A stretch of 64,000 nt of DNA from an uncultured Acetatifactor sp. (GTDB taxonomy: Bacteria > Bacillota > Clostridia > Lachnospirales > Lachnospiraceae): contig CATKXX010000004.1 of NCBI GenBank assembly GCA_949840935.1, positions 1 through 64,000 of the forward strand. The letters are read 5' to 3'. Positions 51,673 to 61,200 of the stretch are shown here, one piece after another; the stretch's first letter is position 1; every line of letters begins with the position of its first letter. Made by a program: the position numbers and the translations under genes. Under the pieces are notes generated by a model. The model was not told where the DNA came from. It made no database searches and was given only the letters and a program-made list of their open reading frames with translations.

Positions 51673-52587
51673 GAAAGGCTTCCGGGGATAATGAACCGAA
51701 ATCTGCGCGGCGAACCGGAAAGCCTGTCAAGAAGTAACGTAGCGGAGGAAAAACTTTTGCCGCCACCACGGGAGGAAATCATATTTGGAGACGAGCTGGA
51801 GGTGGGGGAATTTATTCAGCCTCAAAGTGCATACAGGGTTTATAGAATTAAGGACATTACATATGGTGAAAAAACGGATGCGTCTGTCTTGATAAAGGTT
51901 CGGCTTTTAGATTGCGTCGAGAATAAAATAACGGAAGAAATATTTCAACCCGTAGACAGGTTTATATATTATAACGGAATATATATTTATTATCATTCTG
52001 CGAACAGGCTTCCGGAATGGTGGGTCAACAGGCGGGATATCACAAAAAACAGAGGGAAAATAGAATGGGTACATCGCAATGGTTTATATCTTCTTTCCGG
52101 ATCAAACAATTCCAAGGCGCCAACAGAGTGTAGCGAGGAGGTAGTAGACTTGCTTACTGACAGAAAAAGGATGCAATATCTGTATAAGAAAAATGGAATT
52201 TATCATTTTACGGCTCCTGGAAGTCATGTACTGGTGGAAGTTCCTGAAAAGGATGTGGACGCTTCCATGCGGTTTGTGAAAGAAAATGAAATGGTTATGT
52301 TTGATTACCGCGAAGACGGTACCTTTTCGATAGAAACTCCGACGTATGTGATTTTAATGATCATTAAATGTAGCTATAAATATATGGAAAACGATAAGAA
52401 AGAAGTAAAAATATTGACGTTGGAAAACGGAGAATCCGTACAAGTCCACAGGGATTTTAAAGGGAAGGAAGGCGACAGTATCTGGATTATGACATGTGGG
52501 GGCCTGGTCGCGTCAAAGGACGTATATCGCATGTGGAGTGACATGCGCTATATGTGGTCGCTCAGTAACTTCGCATACAACACTTAA
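51256..52587 (+). CDS. Zinc-ribbon protein with three EF-P-like domains
   Basis: 443 residues. The first ~137 residues (zinc ribbon Cys3, Cys6, Cys22, Cys25 and helical module) are almost identical to the preceding gene. Then an EF-P-like domain I (about 182-237, VGEFIQPQSAYRVYRIKDI, VLIKVRLLDCVENK), a 65-residue insertion, domain II (303-361, DRKRMQYLYKKNGIYHFTAP) and domain III (about 362-422, VKILTLENGESVQVHRDF, GDSIWIMTCGGLVASK). Domain III fits the EF-P block that normally reads as ATLETG...VQVP...GD.I.V.T..G.Y.SR. It is more diverged than the first paralog and lacks a recognisable modification lysine. GGAGGG precedes the ATG. Confidence 0.82.
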   Translation: MECMSCGAQWTVREGQTRLANCPFCGKPLLMERSTAIYTDFMEAMRAVVQMKGAGFLLNEPSKVLGIFLDITKGLQREYQLLKLFYGNETQKFFKDAQGLSEGQLCRASRSLQENMFMNPDSAKYIVDAFAILLGKKEAERLPGIMNRNLRGEPESLSRSNVAEEKLLPPPREEIIFGDELEVGEFIQPQSAYRVYRIKDITYGEKTDASVLIKVRLLDCVENKITEEIFQPVDRFIYYNGIYIYYHSANRLPEWWVNRRDITKNRGKIEWVHRNGLYLLSGSNNSKAPTECSEEVVDLLTDRKRMQYLYKKNGIYHFTAPGSHVLVEVPEKDVDASMRFVKENEMVMFDYREDGTFSIETPTYVILMIIKCSYKYMENDKKEVKILTLENGESVQVHRDFKGKEGDSIWIMTCGGLVASKDVYRMWSDMRYMWSLSNFAYNT

Positions 52588-52630
52588 TAATTCATAACTG
52601 ATACATTGATGAAGGATGATCACTTCCTGT

Positions 52631-52740
52631 GCAAGGCGGAGGAAGGAGGCGGTGCGGCGGCATTGTTGACTGACGGCGCTGTGCGCCAGTGGCGCGTCTC
52701 CGGTACGGATCGAACAGGAGCACAGTGCAGTGGTACAGAT
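52631..52740 (+). repeat. Dispersed intergenic repeat family A, copy at 52.6 kb
   Basis: Begins gcaaggcggaggaaggaggc and contains the hairpin-forming ggcgctgtgcgccagtggcg. Similar to 55869-55985 and partly to 47622-47690. It fills most of the 298-base gap before the membrane-protein gene. No gene seen here. Confidence 0.65.
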
Positions 52741-52824
52741 TATAGCCAGATCGAACCATCCAATTTACATACTTACGATCCGGAAAGGCTTTGTCAGGAT
52801 AGGGTATATAATGAGTCCGACAGC

Positions 52825-52853
52825 TTGAAACGCAGTCCGAAATCAAGTATACT
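52825..52853 (+). promoter_or_regulatory. Promoter of the membrane protein-kinase-vWA-PP2C-FtsK run
   Basis: TTGAAA, 17-base spacer, TATACT, 33 bases before the start at 52886. A second possible -10 (TATAAT, 52807-52812) lies just upstream without a clear -35. Confidence 0.65.
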
Positions 52854-52885
52854 GTAGTCAGTAAATTCTGGGGGAAAGAGACGTC

Positions 52886-53710
52886 ATGGCGAGCAAAATG
52901 TATGATGATAAAAAGCAGATCATTGAGGAACGGAAGAAAAAGCGGATAGAAGATGCCACCGTAAAGTGCGATAATGCTGTAAGCGCAGGGAAGCAGGGCA
53001 GAGCGGCAAAGAACAAAGGCCTGATTCTGGGGGCCGGTATTTTCGTGTTCCCGGCTGCCTGGGTGGTTCTTGGCCTGATCGGGATGGCGCTTTTTATCAA
53101 TCTGGGCCCTGTCGGACTGGGGATATTGGCGGCACTCCTTGTCCTCTGGCTCGTATCGACGACGGCCATCGGGGCAGTCAGCCAGCATAAGATCAAGGCC
53201 AAAGCAGAAAGCGGCATTCATAGTGCAAGAGAGATAAAAAGGAGGGAAATCAGCAGGGCGGAGAGCGATTATCAGAAGGAAATGAAGCAGCTGGATGCGT
53301 GGTATGCGGATTATGAGGAAAATGTGAAAAAACAGGCCGATCAATACTGCGGCGGCACGGAAGCCCCCAGGCTGGCCTCAAAGATGGAGCATCAATATGA
53401 GCAGATGATCCATACGGGCAGGCGGGATACCACAAAGAAGGTAGTGGAAGTCAGATTTGACTATTCTGTTCTCTGTGACAGGATTATCTATTTGTCTCAT
53501 TCTGTCATTGATTTTGAGCAGGAGAGGCTGAACCCCCTGCAGTCCGGCTTGCAGTGCGAGGCTCTGGCGCAGGCCCTGGCGAGGGTTATCAAGGGAAGCC
53601 TGAAGCAGAAATATCCCAACGATCAGGTAAAGATCAGTCATAATGACGCCAGCGTTTCCCTGTATTATACCGGCGTCAATCCCAACTATGTACCCAAAAG
53701 AAATATATAG
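52886..53710 (+). CDS. Two-TM coiled-coil protein of unknown function
   Basis: 274 residues. A charged N-terminal helix (about 5-40) leads to two TM segments (about 45-67 and 71-97), then a long charged coiled coil (about 100-160) and a globular C-terminal part (about 185-274) with YYTGVNPNYVPKRN at the end. Both termini are probably cytoplasmic. It opens the second transcription unit, 18 bases before the kinase gene, and is a candidate membrane platform for the kinase, vWA and ATPase components. No family recognised. Confidence 0.75.
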   Translation: MASKMYDDKKQIIEERKKKRIEDATVKCDNAVSAGKQGRAAKNKGLILGAGIFVFPAAWVVLGLIGMALFINLGPVGLGILAALLVLWLVSTTAIGAVSQHKIKAKAESGIHSAREIKRREISRAESDYQKEMKQLDAWYADYEENVKKQADQYCGGTEAPRLASKMEHQYEQMIHTGRRDTTKKVVEVRFDYSVLCDRIIYLSHSVIDFEQERLNPLQSGLQCEALAQALARVIKGSLKQKYPNDQVKISHNDASVSLYYTGVNPNYVPKRNI

Positions 53711-53728
53711 AATCTCAGGAGGATAATT

Positions 53729-55015
53729 ATGTTACTGGAAAAAGGACAAAAGATCAAAACGATTGACGGAGAGACTATTGAAGTCGATCAGTATCTGGCC
53801 GGCGGCGGGCAGGGAGATGTTTACAGGGTATCCTTTCGCGGCGAACAGAAGGCCCTGAAGTGGTACACGTGCAAATTTCGGGACGAAAAAGGGTTTTACG
53901 ACAATCTGAAGTCCAATATGGATTCTGGATCCCCTGCCCGGGAATTCTTGTGGCCGCTGGCAGTCACGGAAAAGTGTCTTGGTTCCTTTGGCTATGTCAT
54001 GGATTTAATCCCCGCCGGGTACTATAAAGTAGATGAATACGCCCTTGCCAAGGTGAAATTTTCTTCCTTTAAATCTGCGGTGGAGGCCTGTATCCAGATT
54101 AATTCCGCGTTCAGGACGCTGCATTTGGCGGGGTATGCTTATCAGGACATAAACGGTGGCAACTTTATCGTGGATCCGGTCAAGGGGAATGTCCTGATTT
54201 GCGACAATGACAATGTGGCTCCCGACGGTGTGAGTACGGGTATTGTGGGAACCCCCGGATATATGGCTCCGGAAGTGTTTTCGGGAAGAAACTTGCCTAA
54301 CAAACGGTCGGATCAATTCTCCATGGCGGTCATGTTTTTCATGCTGTTGTGCGCAAATCACCCCCTAGAAGGGAGACGGTGGCAGCGTATCACCTGTATG
54401 ACGGACGCGGACGAGATGAGACTGTACGGCACGGATCCGTTGTTTATCTACGATCCGGAAGACTGCAGCAACGAGCCCGTTGTTGAGATACATAAAAATG
54501 TACTGAAAAGATGGGGGTTCCTGCCCCAGTATATGAAGGATATTTTTATCAAGGCATTTTCCAGGCAGTCCCTGGAAAATCCCAGCCGCCGTGTCAGTGA
54601 GATCGACTGGCTGCAGGCACTCTGCAGGTTCCGCAGTGATATTGTCCGGTGTAAGAATCCCAATTGCAGCAATGAAATTTTTATCAATGGCGCTGCGACC
54701 ACGAAATGCGACTGCTGCGGCACGCCGTATCCTGTGGCAAACAGGGTTAGGCTTCCCCTGTATGAGATTCCGGTGGTTTCCGGCGCACGGATTTACCGCT
54801 GTCAGCTGGGCACCTGTAATCTGAAGGATGCGCTGAATCCGGTGGCGGCTATCGTGTCAAAGGGGGACGCTCTTGGCATTAAGAACAAGTCCGGCCTGAT
54901 CTGGGCGGCGTTGACGCCCAGCGGAAAGAGTAAGAGGGTGGAGCCGGAAGAGGTGATTCCCATCAAGCCGGGGATTACGTTTAAGATAGAAGATTATAAT
55001 CTTGAAATCATATGA
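53729..55015 (+). CDS. Ser/Thr protein kinase-like protein with zinc ribbon and FHA-like tail
   Basis: 428 residues, no TM. Kinase domain about 15-300: glycine loop AGGGQGDVYRV (24-34), Lys44 in ALKWY, catalytic loop YQDINGGNF (Asp140, Asn145) in place of HRD, metal motif DND (159-161) in place of DFG, and APE (180-182). The key Lys, Asp and Asn are present, so activity is possible. A zinc ribbon follows (Cys308, Cys313, Cys327, Cys330). The last ~85 residues (LGIKNKSGLIWAALTPSGKS) look like a small beta-sandwich related to FHA-type domains. It lies between the membrane protein and the vWA gene with 17-18 base gaps. Confidence 0.88.
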   Translation: MLLEKGQKIKTIDGETIEVDQYLAGGGQGDVYRVSFRGEQKALKWYTCKFRDEKGFYDNLKSNMDSGSPAREFLWPLAVTEKCLGSFGYVMDLIPAGYYKVDEYALAKVKFSSFKSAVEACIQINSAFRTLHLAGYAYQDINGGNFIVDPVKGNVLICDNDNVAPDGVSTGIVGTPGYMAPEVFSGRNLPNKRSDQFSMAVMFFMLLCANHPLEGRRWQRITCMTDADEMRLYGTDPLFIYDPEDCSNEPVVEIHKNVLKRWGFLPQYMKDIFIKAFSRQSLENPSRRVSEIDWLQALCRFRSDIVRCKNPNCSNEIFINGAATTKCDCCGTPYPVANRVRLPLYEIPVVSGARIYRCQLGTCNLKDALNPVAAIVSKGDALGIKNKSGLIWAALTPSGKSKRVEPEEVIPIKPGITFKIEDYNLEII

Positions 55016-55032
55016 AAAGGAGATAGTGTATT

Positions 55033-55818
55033 ATGCCAAACATGGAGACAACAGAACCGGGTGCAAGGAAAGTATTACCCATCATTTATGTCCTCGATAC
55101 GTCGGGAAGCATGGAAGGGAATCCCATTGGCGCATTGAATCAGGCGATGAATGAGACGATCCCCATATTACGGGAGGTTGAGTCGGAGAACGCAAGCGCT
55201 GAAATCAAAATCGGTGCGTTGGCGTTTTCCAGCGGCGTCCGGTGGATTTCCAATGGGCTGGAGTACATCGACGATTTTATCTGGAACGACGTCAAGGCGG
55301 GAGGTTTGACGGAGCTTGGGGCCGCGCTGAATGAGCTGAACAGTAAGATGAGCCGGAGTGAAATCTTCCAGAGCGACACGGGCTTTAAGCTCCCCGTGCT
55401 GTTGTTTATGAGCGACGGCGTGCCTACCGATGACTGGGAGGCGGCTCTGGATGCGGCGAACATCCAGAACAAGTGGTTCCTGAACAGCACGAAGATCGCC
55501 ATCGCACTGGGGCAGAAGGCGGACAGATCCGTCCTGACGAAGGTGGTGGATAATAATCCGGAGGCAGTCATTTTAGTGAACAATCTGGAAACACTGAAAA
55601 CCCTGATCAAGGTAATGAGCGCGACGGCAAGTAAGATTGGCAGCGTATCCAAAGTCAACACAGGGACAAGTATGGCGACCCAGATTGTAGAGAACACCAG
55701 GAAGCAGATGGGGGGAGATACGGGGGATGCCGGAGTACAGAATCCTGCACCTCCTGTTCCCACGCCGGCTGCAACTGGTAAATCCCAATCCGGCTGGGAT
55801 GACGATGACTGGAATTAG
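55033..55818 (+). CDS. vWA-domain protein with intact MIDAS (TerY-like)
   Basis: 261 residues. The metal-ion-dependent adhesion site is complete: DTSGS (Asp22, Ser24, Ser26), Thr93 in GGLTELGAAL and Asp128 in MSDGVPTDD. This resembles TerY, the vWA partner in kinase-PP2C triads. After the fold comes a Pro/Ala/Thr linker and an acidic-aromatic tail ending DDDDWN. Likely binds a partner protein through the metal. AAAGGAG precedes the ATG; 17 bases follow the kinase gene. Confidence 0.9.
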   Translation: MPNMETTEPGARKVLPIIYVLDTSGSMEGNPIGALNQAMNETIPILREVESENASAEIKIGALAFSSGVRWISNGLEYIDDFIWNDVKAGGLTELGAALNELNSKMSRSEIFQSDTGFKLPVLLFMSDGVPTDDWEAALDAANIQNKWFLNSTKIAIALGQKADRSVLTKVVDNNPEAVILVNNLETLKTLIKVMSATASKIGSVSKVNTGTSMATQIVENTRKQMGGDTGDAGVQNPAPPVPTPAATGKSQSGWDDDDWN

Positions 55819-55868
55819 GAATTGTCCGCAAATAACTTGTGCAGAGGACGCAGGATAGATTCGTACAG

Positions 55869-55985
55869 GCAAGGCGGAAGAAGGAGGCGTACCGGGGTTA
55901 AGGTACGCTGATGGATGGCGCTGTGTGCCAGTGGCACACGTCCAGCACGGACCGAAGCGGAGCGGAGACCTAGACTGTGCGGATT
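55869..55985 (+). repeat. Dispersed intergenic repeat family A, copy at 55.9 kb
   Basis: Starts gcaaggcggaagaaggaggc, contains ggcgctgtgtgccagtggca and ends near gactgtgcgg. It lies in the 242-base gap between the two vWA genes and resembles 52631-52740. No gene seen here. Confidence 0.65.
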
Positions 55986-56060
55986 TAGACAAGTCAAATG
56001 CACAAGCTATTAATGGACAGTTCCTTAGTACATTCGCCTGGATGAATGGAGGGGACGGAC

Positions 56061-56768
56061 ATGCCTGATATGAGGAATACGGAAGCGGTACCCAAAAGGA
56101 TACGCCCTGTTATTTTTGTCCTTGACACATCGGAGCACATGGAAGGAAAAGCCATTCAAATAGTAAACGAGTCGATGCCGGAAATGATCAACTCCTTACG
56201 CATGGCGATATCAGGTGCGAGGGAGGACGTCAGAATCGGCGTCCTGGCATTTTCGGACGGCGCAGAGTGGCTTTCTGACGGATTGGAAAGGATTGAAGAT
56301 TTTGTGTGGAGGGATGTGGAAGCGGGCGGGGCTGCGGATATGGGGGCTGCGTTGGAGGAATTGAATGCCAGGATGAGCAGATCCTGCTGGTTTGAGTCCT
56401 GTTACCTTTGGCTATATCCGGCCATCTGTTTTATCAGCTGCGGCAAATATGTGGAGGGCTGGAAGGCTGTGCTATACAGAATCTGTAATGAGAACAGATG
56501 GTTTCGAGACAGCGTCCGGTATGCCGTTGCAGCCGGGGAGGATGCGGACAGGCTCGCGTTGGCAGAGGCGGCAGACCATAATCTGGAAGCAGTTTTCCCA
56601 GAAAACGATATATTGGCATTGGTAGATGTAATCAAATATATGTTCAGAGATCGCAGTGACTTTAACAGGGCAGGGATATCAGTGTTTGCCGGGGAGAAAG
56701 GAAATACGGAGTTCCCGGCGGAGCCCATCGGCGATATTGCCGGCGAATGGGATTCTGAATGGGACTAG
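56061..56768 (+). CDS. vWA-domain paralog with degenerate MIDAS
   Basis: 235 residues, clearly related to the preceding vWA protein (same start pattern, LDTSEHMEG, LSDGLERIEDFVWRDV, aligned EAGGAADMGAALEEL). All three MIDAS elements are damaged: Ser26 is His, the Thr is replaced (AADMG), and Asp128 is Cys in FISCGKY. Metal-dependent binding is therefore unlikely, but the frame is intact, so it may be a structural partner. The C-terminal tail again ends acidic-aromatic (GEWDSEWD). I start at 56061 with GGAGGGG upstream, matching the paralog. Confidence 0.83.
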   Translation: MPDMRNTEAVPKRIRPVIFVLDTSEHMEGKAIQIVNESMPEMINSLRMAISGAREDVRIGVLAFSDGAEWLSDGLERIEDFVWRDVEAGGAADMGAALEELNARMSRSCWFESCYLWLYPAICFISCGKYVEGWKAVLYRICNENRWFRDSVRYAVAAGEDADRLALAEAADHNLEAVFPENDILALVDVIKYMFRDRSDFNRAGISVFAGEKGNTEFPAEPIGDIAGEWDSEWD

Positions 56769-56845
56769 AGTTGAACCGAAAACGGGAATATTGAATCATC
56801 AAAGAGAAAGCGCCGGAGCATTTATCAGACACGTTCTGGCGGCAG

Positions 56846-58213
56846 GTGGCGAAAGTGGGGAAAAATTTATTTGCGGAATCCGTCCATGGGACAATGCACA
56901 GGGAGCGGGAGATGCCCAGGGAGGATGCGGTGGGAACTGTGGAGGGCGATGGCTTTTCAGTCTTTGTGACGGCGGACGGGCATGGGGATCGGGAATGCGT
57001 CAGAAGCGCCAGGGGCGCGGAACTGGCGGTCAGTGTGTCTATCGACAAACTGACGGAGTTTTATCATGTTGTGGCGGAGAATGACCTGGCCGGGGAATTA
57101 TTGGATCCGAAAAAGGTCGAGAACCGGATGCGCAAGCTGATCGGAAGCATTATCGGAAGCTGGAACATTGCGGTCTGTCAGGACGCGGCGGAAAACCCGT
57201 TTACTGAGGAGGAGATCGCCACGGCCGTCAAATGCGGCCAATGGTACCGCAATAATGAGCATGTGTCCCATGCTTATGGGACAACGCTGCTGGCCGGCCT
57301 TCTGACAGAGAAGTATTTGCTACTGCTCCATCAGGGGGACGGGCACTGCATCGTAATCGATTCCGGCGGGAATACGGTTGAGCCCGTGCCGTGGGATGAG
57401 AAATGCATTGCAAATATTGTCACGTCTGTCTGTGACGAGAATGCGGTTGCCGCATGCCGGTATGCGGTGATACCGGTTGAGACGCAGGATCCGATTGCCT
57501 GCTTCCTGGCTTCGGACGGTGTGGATGATTCTTTTGCTACTATGGAAGAGACGTATGCTTTCTGCCATAAGCTGGCAATCCGGGCGTGCGAGGACGGAAT
57601 CTCGCGGCTGCAGGAGGAGCTGGCGGGAATCCTGGAAGAACTGTCCGCCAGGGGGAGCAGGGACGACACCACCATATCAGGGTTTATTGACGTAGAGCGA
57701 TGCCGGAGCTATGTGAAGGAATTCCAACAGTACGACGCCCGGCTGCAGGTGGCAGGCAGGTTGAAGCGTGTGGAAGAAAAGCTCCAGTCCATGAGCAGGA
57801 AAAAGGCGTATCTGGAGGAGCAGGCAAGGAAGGCTTCGGAAAAACGACGTCATCTGGACGAGCAGAGCGAGGAAAAGAAGTCCGCCCTGACCGAAATGAC
57901 GAGACTGATCAGAGAGACCCGGGAGAAACTGGCCCAAAGCCAGGCTGAGCTGGACGCGTCTGCCGGAGATTATGAGAAGCTGCGGGAATCCGCGGCGGCG
58001 GCCGGATCGGATGAGGAGAAGGCGATTGCGGAGAGGGAGGCGTACCTGGAAACCTACCGACAGTATGAGGCGGAAAGGGAGCGGCTGCAAAGGCAGATTT
58101 CGGAAATGGACGATATGGACGATACACCGGCAGATGAAAACGGGAAGATGGATTCCCGGGAGAACGAGGATTGCGGGGAAGGCGCAGAGAGCGAAGAAGT
58201 CCAAAAATCGTAG
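56846..58213 (+). CDS. PP2C-type protein phosphatase with coiled-coil tail
   Basis: 455 residues. The metal-dependent phosphatase domain (about 1-290) shows DGHGD (Asp44, Asp48), LHQGDGHCIVID, ASDGVDDSF and SRDDTTISG, the canonical acid residues. A long coiled coil (about 300-420) and an acidic tail follow. It should reverse the kinase encoded three genes upstream. The start is uncertain: no ATG is in frame; GTG at 56846 is used, yet similarity-like sequence (LSDTFWRQ) continues upstream to a stop at 56792. Confidence 0.87.
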   Translation: MAKVGKNLFAESVHGTMHREREMPREDAVGTVEGDGFSVFVTADGHGDRECVRSARGAELAVSVSIDKLTEFYHVVAENDLAGELLDPKKVENRMRKLIGSIIGSWNIAVCQDAAENPFTEEEIATAVKCGQWYRNNEHVSHAYGTTLLAGLLTEKYLLLLHQGDGHCIVIDSGGNTVEPVPWDEKCIANIVTSVCDENAVAACRYAVIPVETQDPIACFLASDGVDDSFATMEETYAFCHKLAIRACEDGISRLQEELAGILEELSARGSRDDTTISGFIDVERCRSYVKEFQQYDARLQVAGRLKRVEEKLQSMSRKKAYLEEQARKASEKRRHLDEQSEEKKSALTEMTRLIRETREKLAQSQAELDASAGDYEKLRESAAAAGSDEEKAIAEREAYLETYRQYEAERERLQRQISEMDDMDDTPADENGKMDSRENEDCGEGAESEEVQKS

Positions 58214-58251
58214 AAAGCCCAACATAGAAGGTAAATGCATGGAGGATCGGG

Positions 58252-61200
58252 ATGAATGCAAAAGCAGTCTGTGATTTCATAGCGCAGGAGATCGGCAGGA
58301 TCGAATCAGAGAGGGAGACATACAGACAGAAAGCTGAGGCGCTCCGCGCGGGAATTGAACAAAGCAGACAGAGGGCGGAGAGCAAAAACGCGGCGTACAT
58401 GGCGGAATATGGCAGCCAGGCGGCAACCATCCAAATCTATTTAAACCAGATTCCCACAAATATTTTTTACATGAAAAGAACGGGCGCCGAAAGGCCCCTG
58501 GATGAAGGTCTGTTATCCCGGCTGGCGCTGCAGGCAAACGCATCCGGGCGCGTATCGGATTATGAGAAGTTGTACGAGACTGCTTTGGGAATGCAGCGGT
58601 ATGTGGAGAGGCAGAAATCCGCCGCCCCGGCATCGGAGGACAAGGAGACGGCGGACAGGGAACGGGAATACGTCCAAAACAAAAACAGGTACACCGGAAT
58701 TGTGGAACAGAGATATCAGGGTATTCTCAAGGGGGAGAATTACGGGGCCCTGGTGAAATATATGGCCGGGTGCAAGGCCAACCTGCGGGGAATGCTGGGG
58801 GGATCTGAGCTTCTGATCGGAAGACGCTACACGGCTTTCCCTTTCCCAAAAGAATACCATGCCCGGCTTAAAGCGGACTTTGGAAGTTATTTTGACGAGG
58901 TGAACGGCAGGCTGCTGATCCCTTTTTATATGGATGTATCGCGCGGGTTTCGTATCTTGTTAAAATGCAGCGGGGAGCTGGCAAAGCTGGACGAAATGGT
59001 GGAGGGGATACTCTATTCCCTTTTATGTGTGGATGCGGGAGAGGATTTCCTGGTGCAGTATATTGACCGCGTAAGGCTCACAGGGGAGGGGCTTGGAGGA
59101 TTCCAGAATCTGCTGAATCAGAAGAATTCCCTGTTTCTCAATCTTCCGGCCTGCGACGCTGATGTGAAGGATTGTCTGGAAAGCGTACTGGAACAGTGCC
59201 GTTCCAGGGAGAAGCTTCTGCAGTGGGCGGGAGTGGGCACTGTCTATGAGTGGAACGCAGGCCGCCCGAAGGGGGAACGTAAGAAACAGCTGCTGTTGAT
59301 CCTGGAGGGCTTTCCGTTCTCTTATTCTTCAGAGGAGAGGAACCTGATCAGACAGATGATCGTCAACGCCGGAAGATGGGGAATCAGCTTCCTGATTGCC
59401 ACAGATACCGGAAAATTTGAGCTGGAACGCATGGATCTGAACAAACTGACTGCTTCCTACGGGCTGGAGGGCTTTATGAAGCTGAACTGCCCGTCCGCCA
59501 ATATCATACCCGCAACGTGCGGAAAGGTGGACGCCCGTATCCTGGAACGCTTTCTGACGACGGAAGCGGATATTGCGCAAAAGACGGATTATTCGGAATG
59601 GTTCGATCTTCATAAGAAGCCTGTTTACCAGGAATATATGGAGGTTCAGGGCAGGAAAAAGCGTATTCCCATCAAGATTCCTCTGGGAGTGGATGAACAG
59701 GGAGGATTGCATGAGGTTACATTTGGAGGAATGACCTTTGCGGGCTACCTCATGGGGGGCGCCGGATCCGGGAAAAGCTCCCTGATTGACACGATGATAG
59801 CCGGTATTCTGTACCATTACCATCCCGACGACGTGGAGCTTTGGCTGGTTGACTTTAAAATGATGGGCTTTGCCAAGTATATCGATAAGCTCCCGCCCCA
59901 TATCAAATACATCGTACTGGACTATTCCCCCAGGGTGGTGTGCGACCTGCTGGACAGGGTCAGCGCGGAGCTGGCCAGGAGGACGGAGCTTTTTGCCAGG
60001 CATCCCGAGTGGAACGGCAATATCGAGAATGTCCCGGTGTCCGCAGGGCTGCCGAGGATTTTCCTGATCATCGATGAATTTGAAAAAATGTCGAAAATCC
60101 TTACAAGCGGTGCCTCCAATGTGGATATGTCCATTTACAAAAAAAAGATTTCCTCCCTCCTGCAGGAGGGGAGGAGTTCAGGGTTCTGCGTGCTGCTTGC
60201 CAGCCAGAATTACGAAGCGGGCGTCAATATCCTGGAAGATAACGCCAAAAACAACATCGGTATCCGCATTGCGATGAAGAACGAGAGCATGGGGGAGATG
60301 AAAGCCGTTCTGAATCTTCAGGGACAGCCTGACAAATACGACGATCAGCTGAGATATCTGCCGCCCCATCAGCTGCTGATCGTTGAGAAAGATTCGGGTG
60401 CTACAAAGACCGTTGTGCACCGTTTAAAAGCATTGTGGTTTCCCGACGGCAGGGAGCTCCTTCATCTACAGGACAATCTCCACAGATATTTTATCCCGGT
60501 GAAAAGAAAAGAAAGTAGTGGGAAGATACGCGAATATGCGGACAAAAAACCGAATGTGATCAACGGGAAACGGCTGGATGCCTTTGAAGGGCTGGGCGCG
60601 CAATTGGAAGAATTAACGGCTGTTTACCGGGGAGATGTGTATTTTGACGAGGATATCCCCGTTTATCTGGGAAATCTGCAGGCTATGGAGACGCGGAAGC
60701 CGGTGTGGCTGACTATGGAAAGGAATCAGAACCTGTGTATGATAGCGCCCCAGAATTATACGCCCTATGCGGCCAGTATCGTGTTCTCCGTGGCAAAATG
60801 CTTTCAAAGCGCGGGTGGCTCTGTCATGATCATAGGGTACAGGCGCAATCTTATTTATTCCAGATACCGAAAATGCTGGGAGAAATTCACCTGTACCGAC
60901 GATGCTCTGGAGGCGGACGAGTGGCTGGAGAAGGTGGCAAAATCCATTCAGGATCGCAGCTGCGGGCCCCTGCTGGTGGTGTTGCTGGGAGCCAGTGAAA
61001 TAGTGGAGGATATCATATCCGAAAAAGAGGAATGCGGGGCGAAACAAAACGACAACTGTGAAACGCCGCATAGCCGGGATGGAGGAAGTGCGAAGGAAAT
61101 TTCCGACGGCGCTTGCATGACGGGAGGTGTGAAAGCAGGGAGTTCCCCCATGGGGCTTGGTTTGAACCGTCTGCCTGCCCGGCAGGAGGGCAATACCGCT

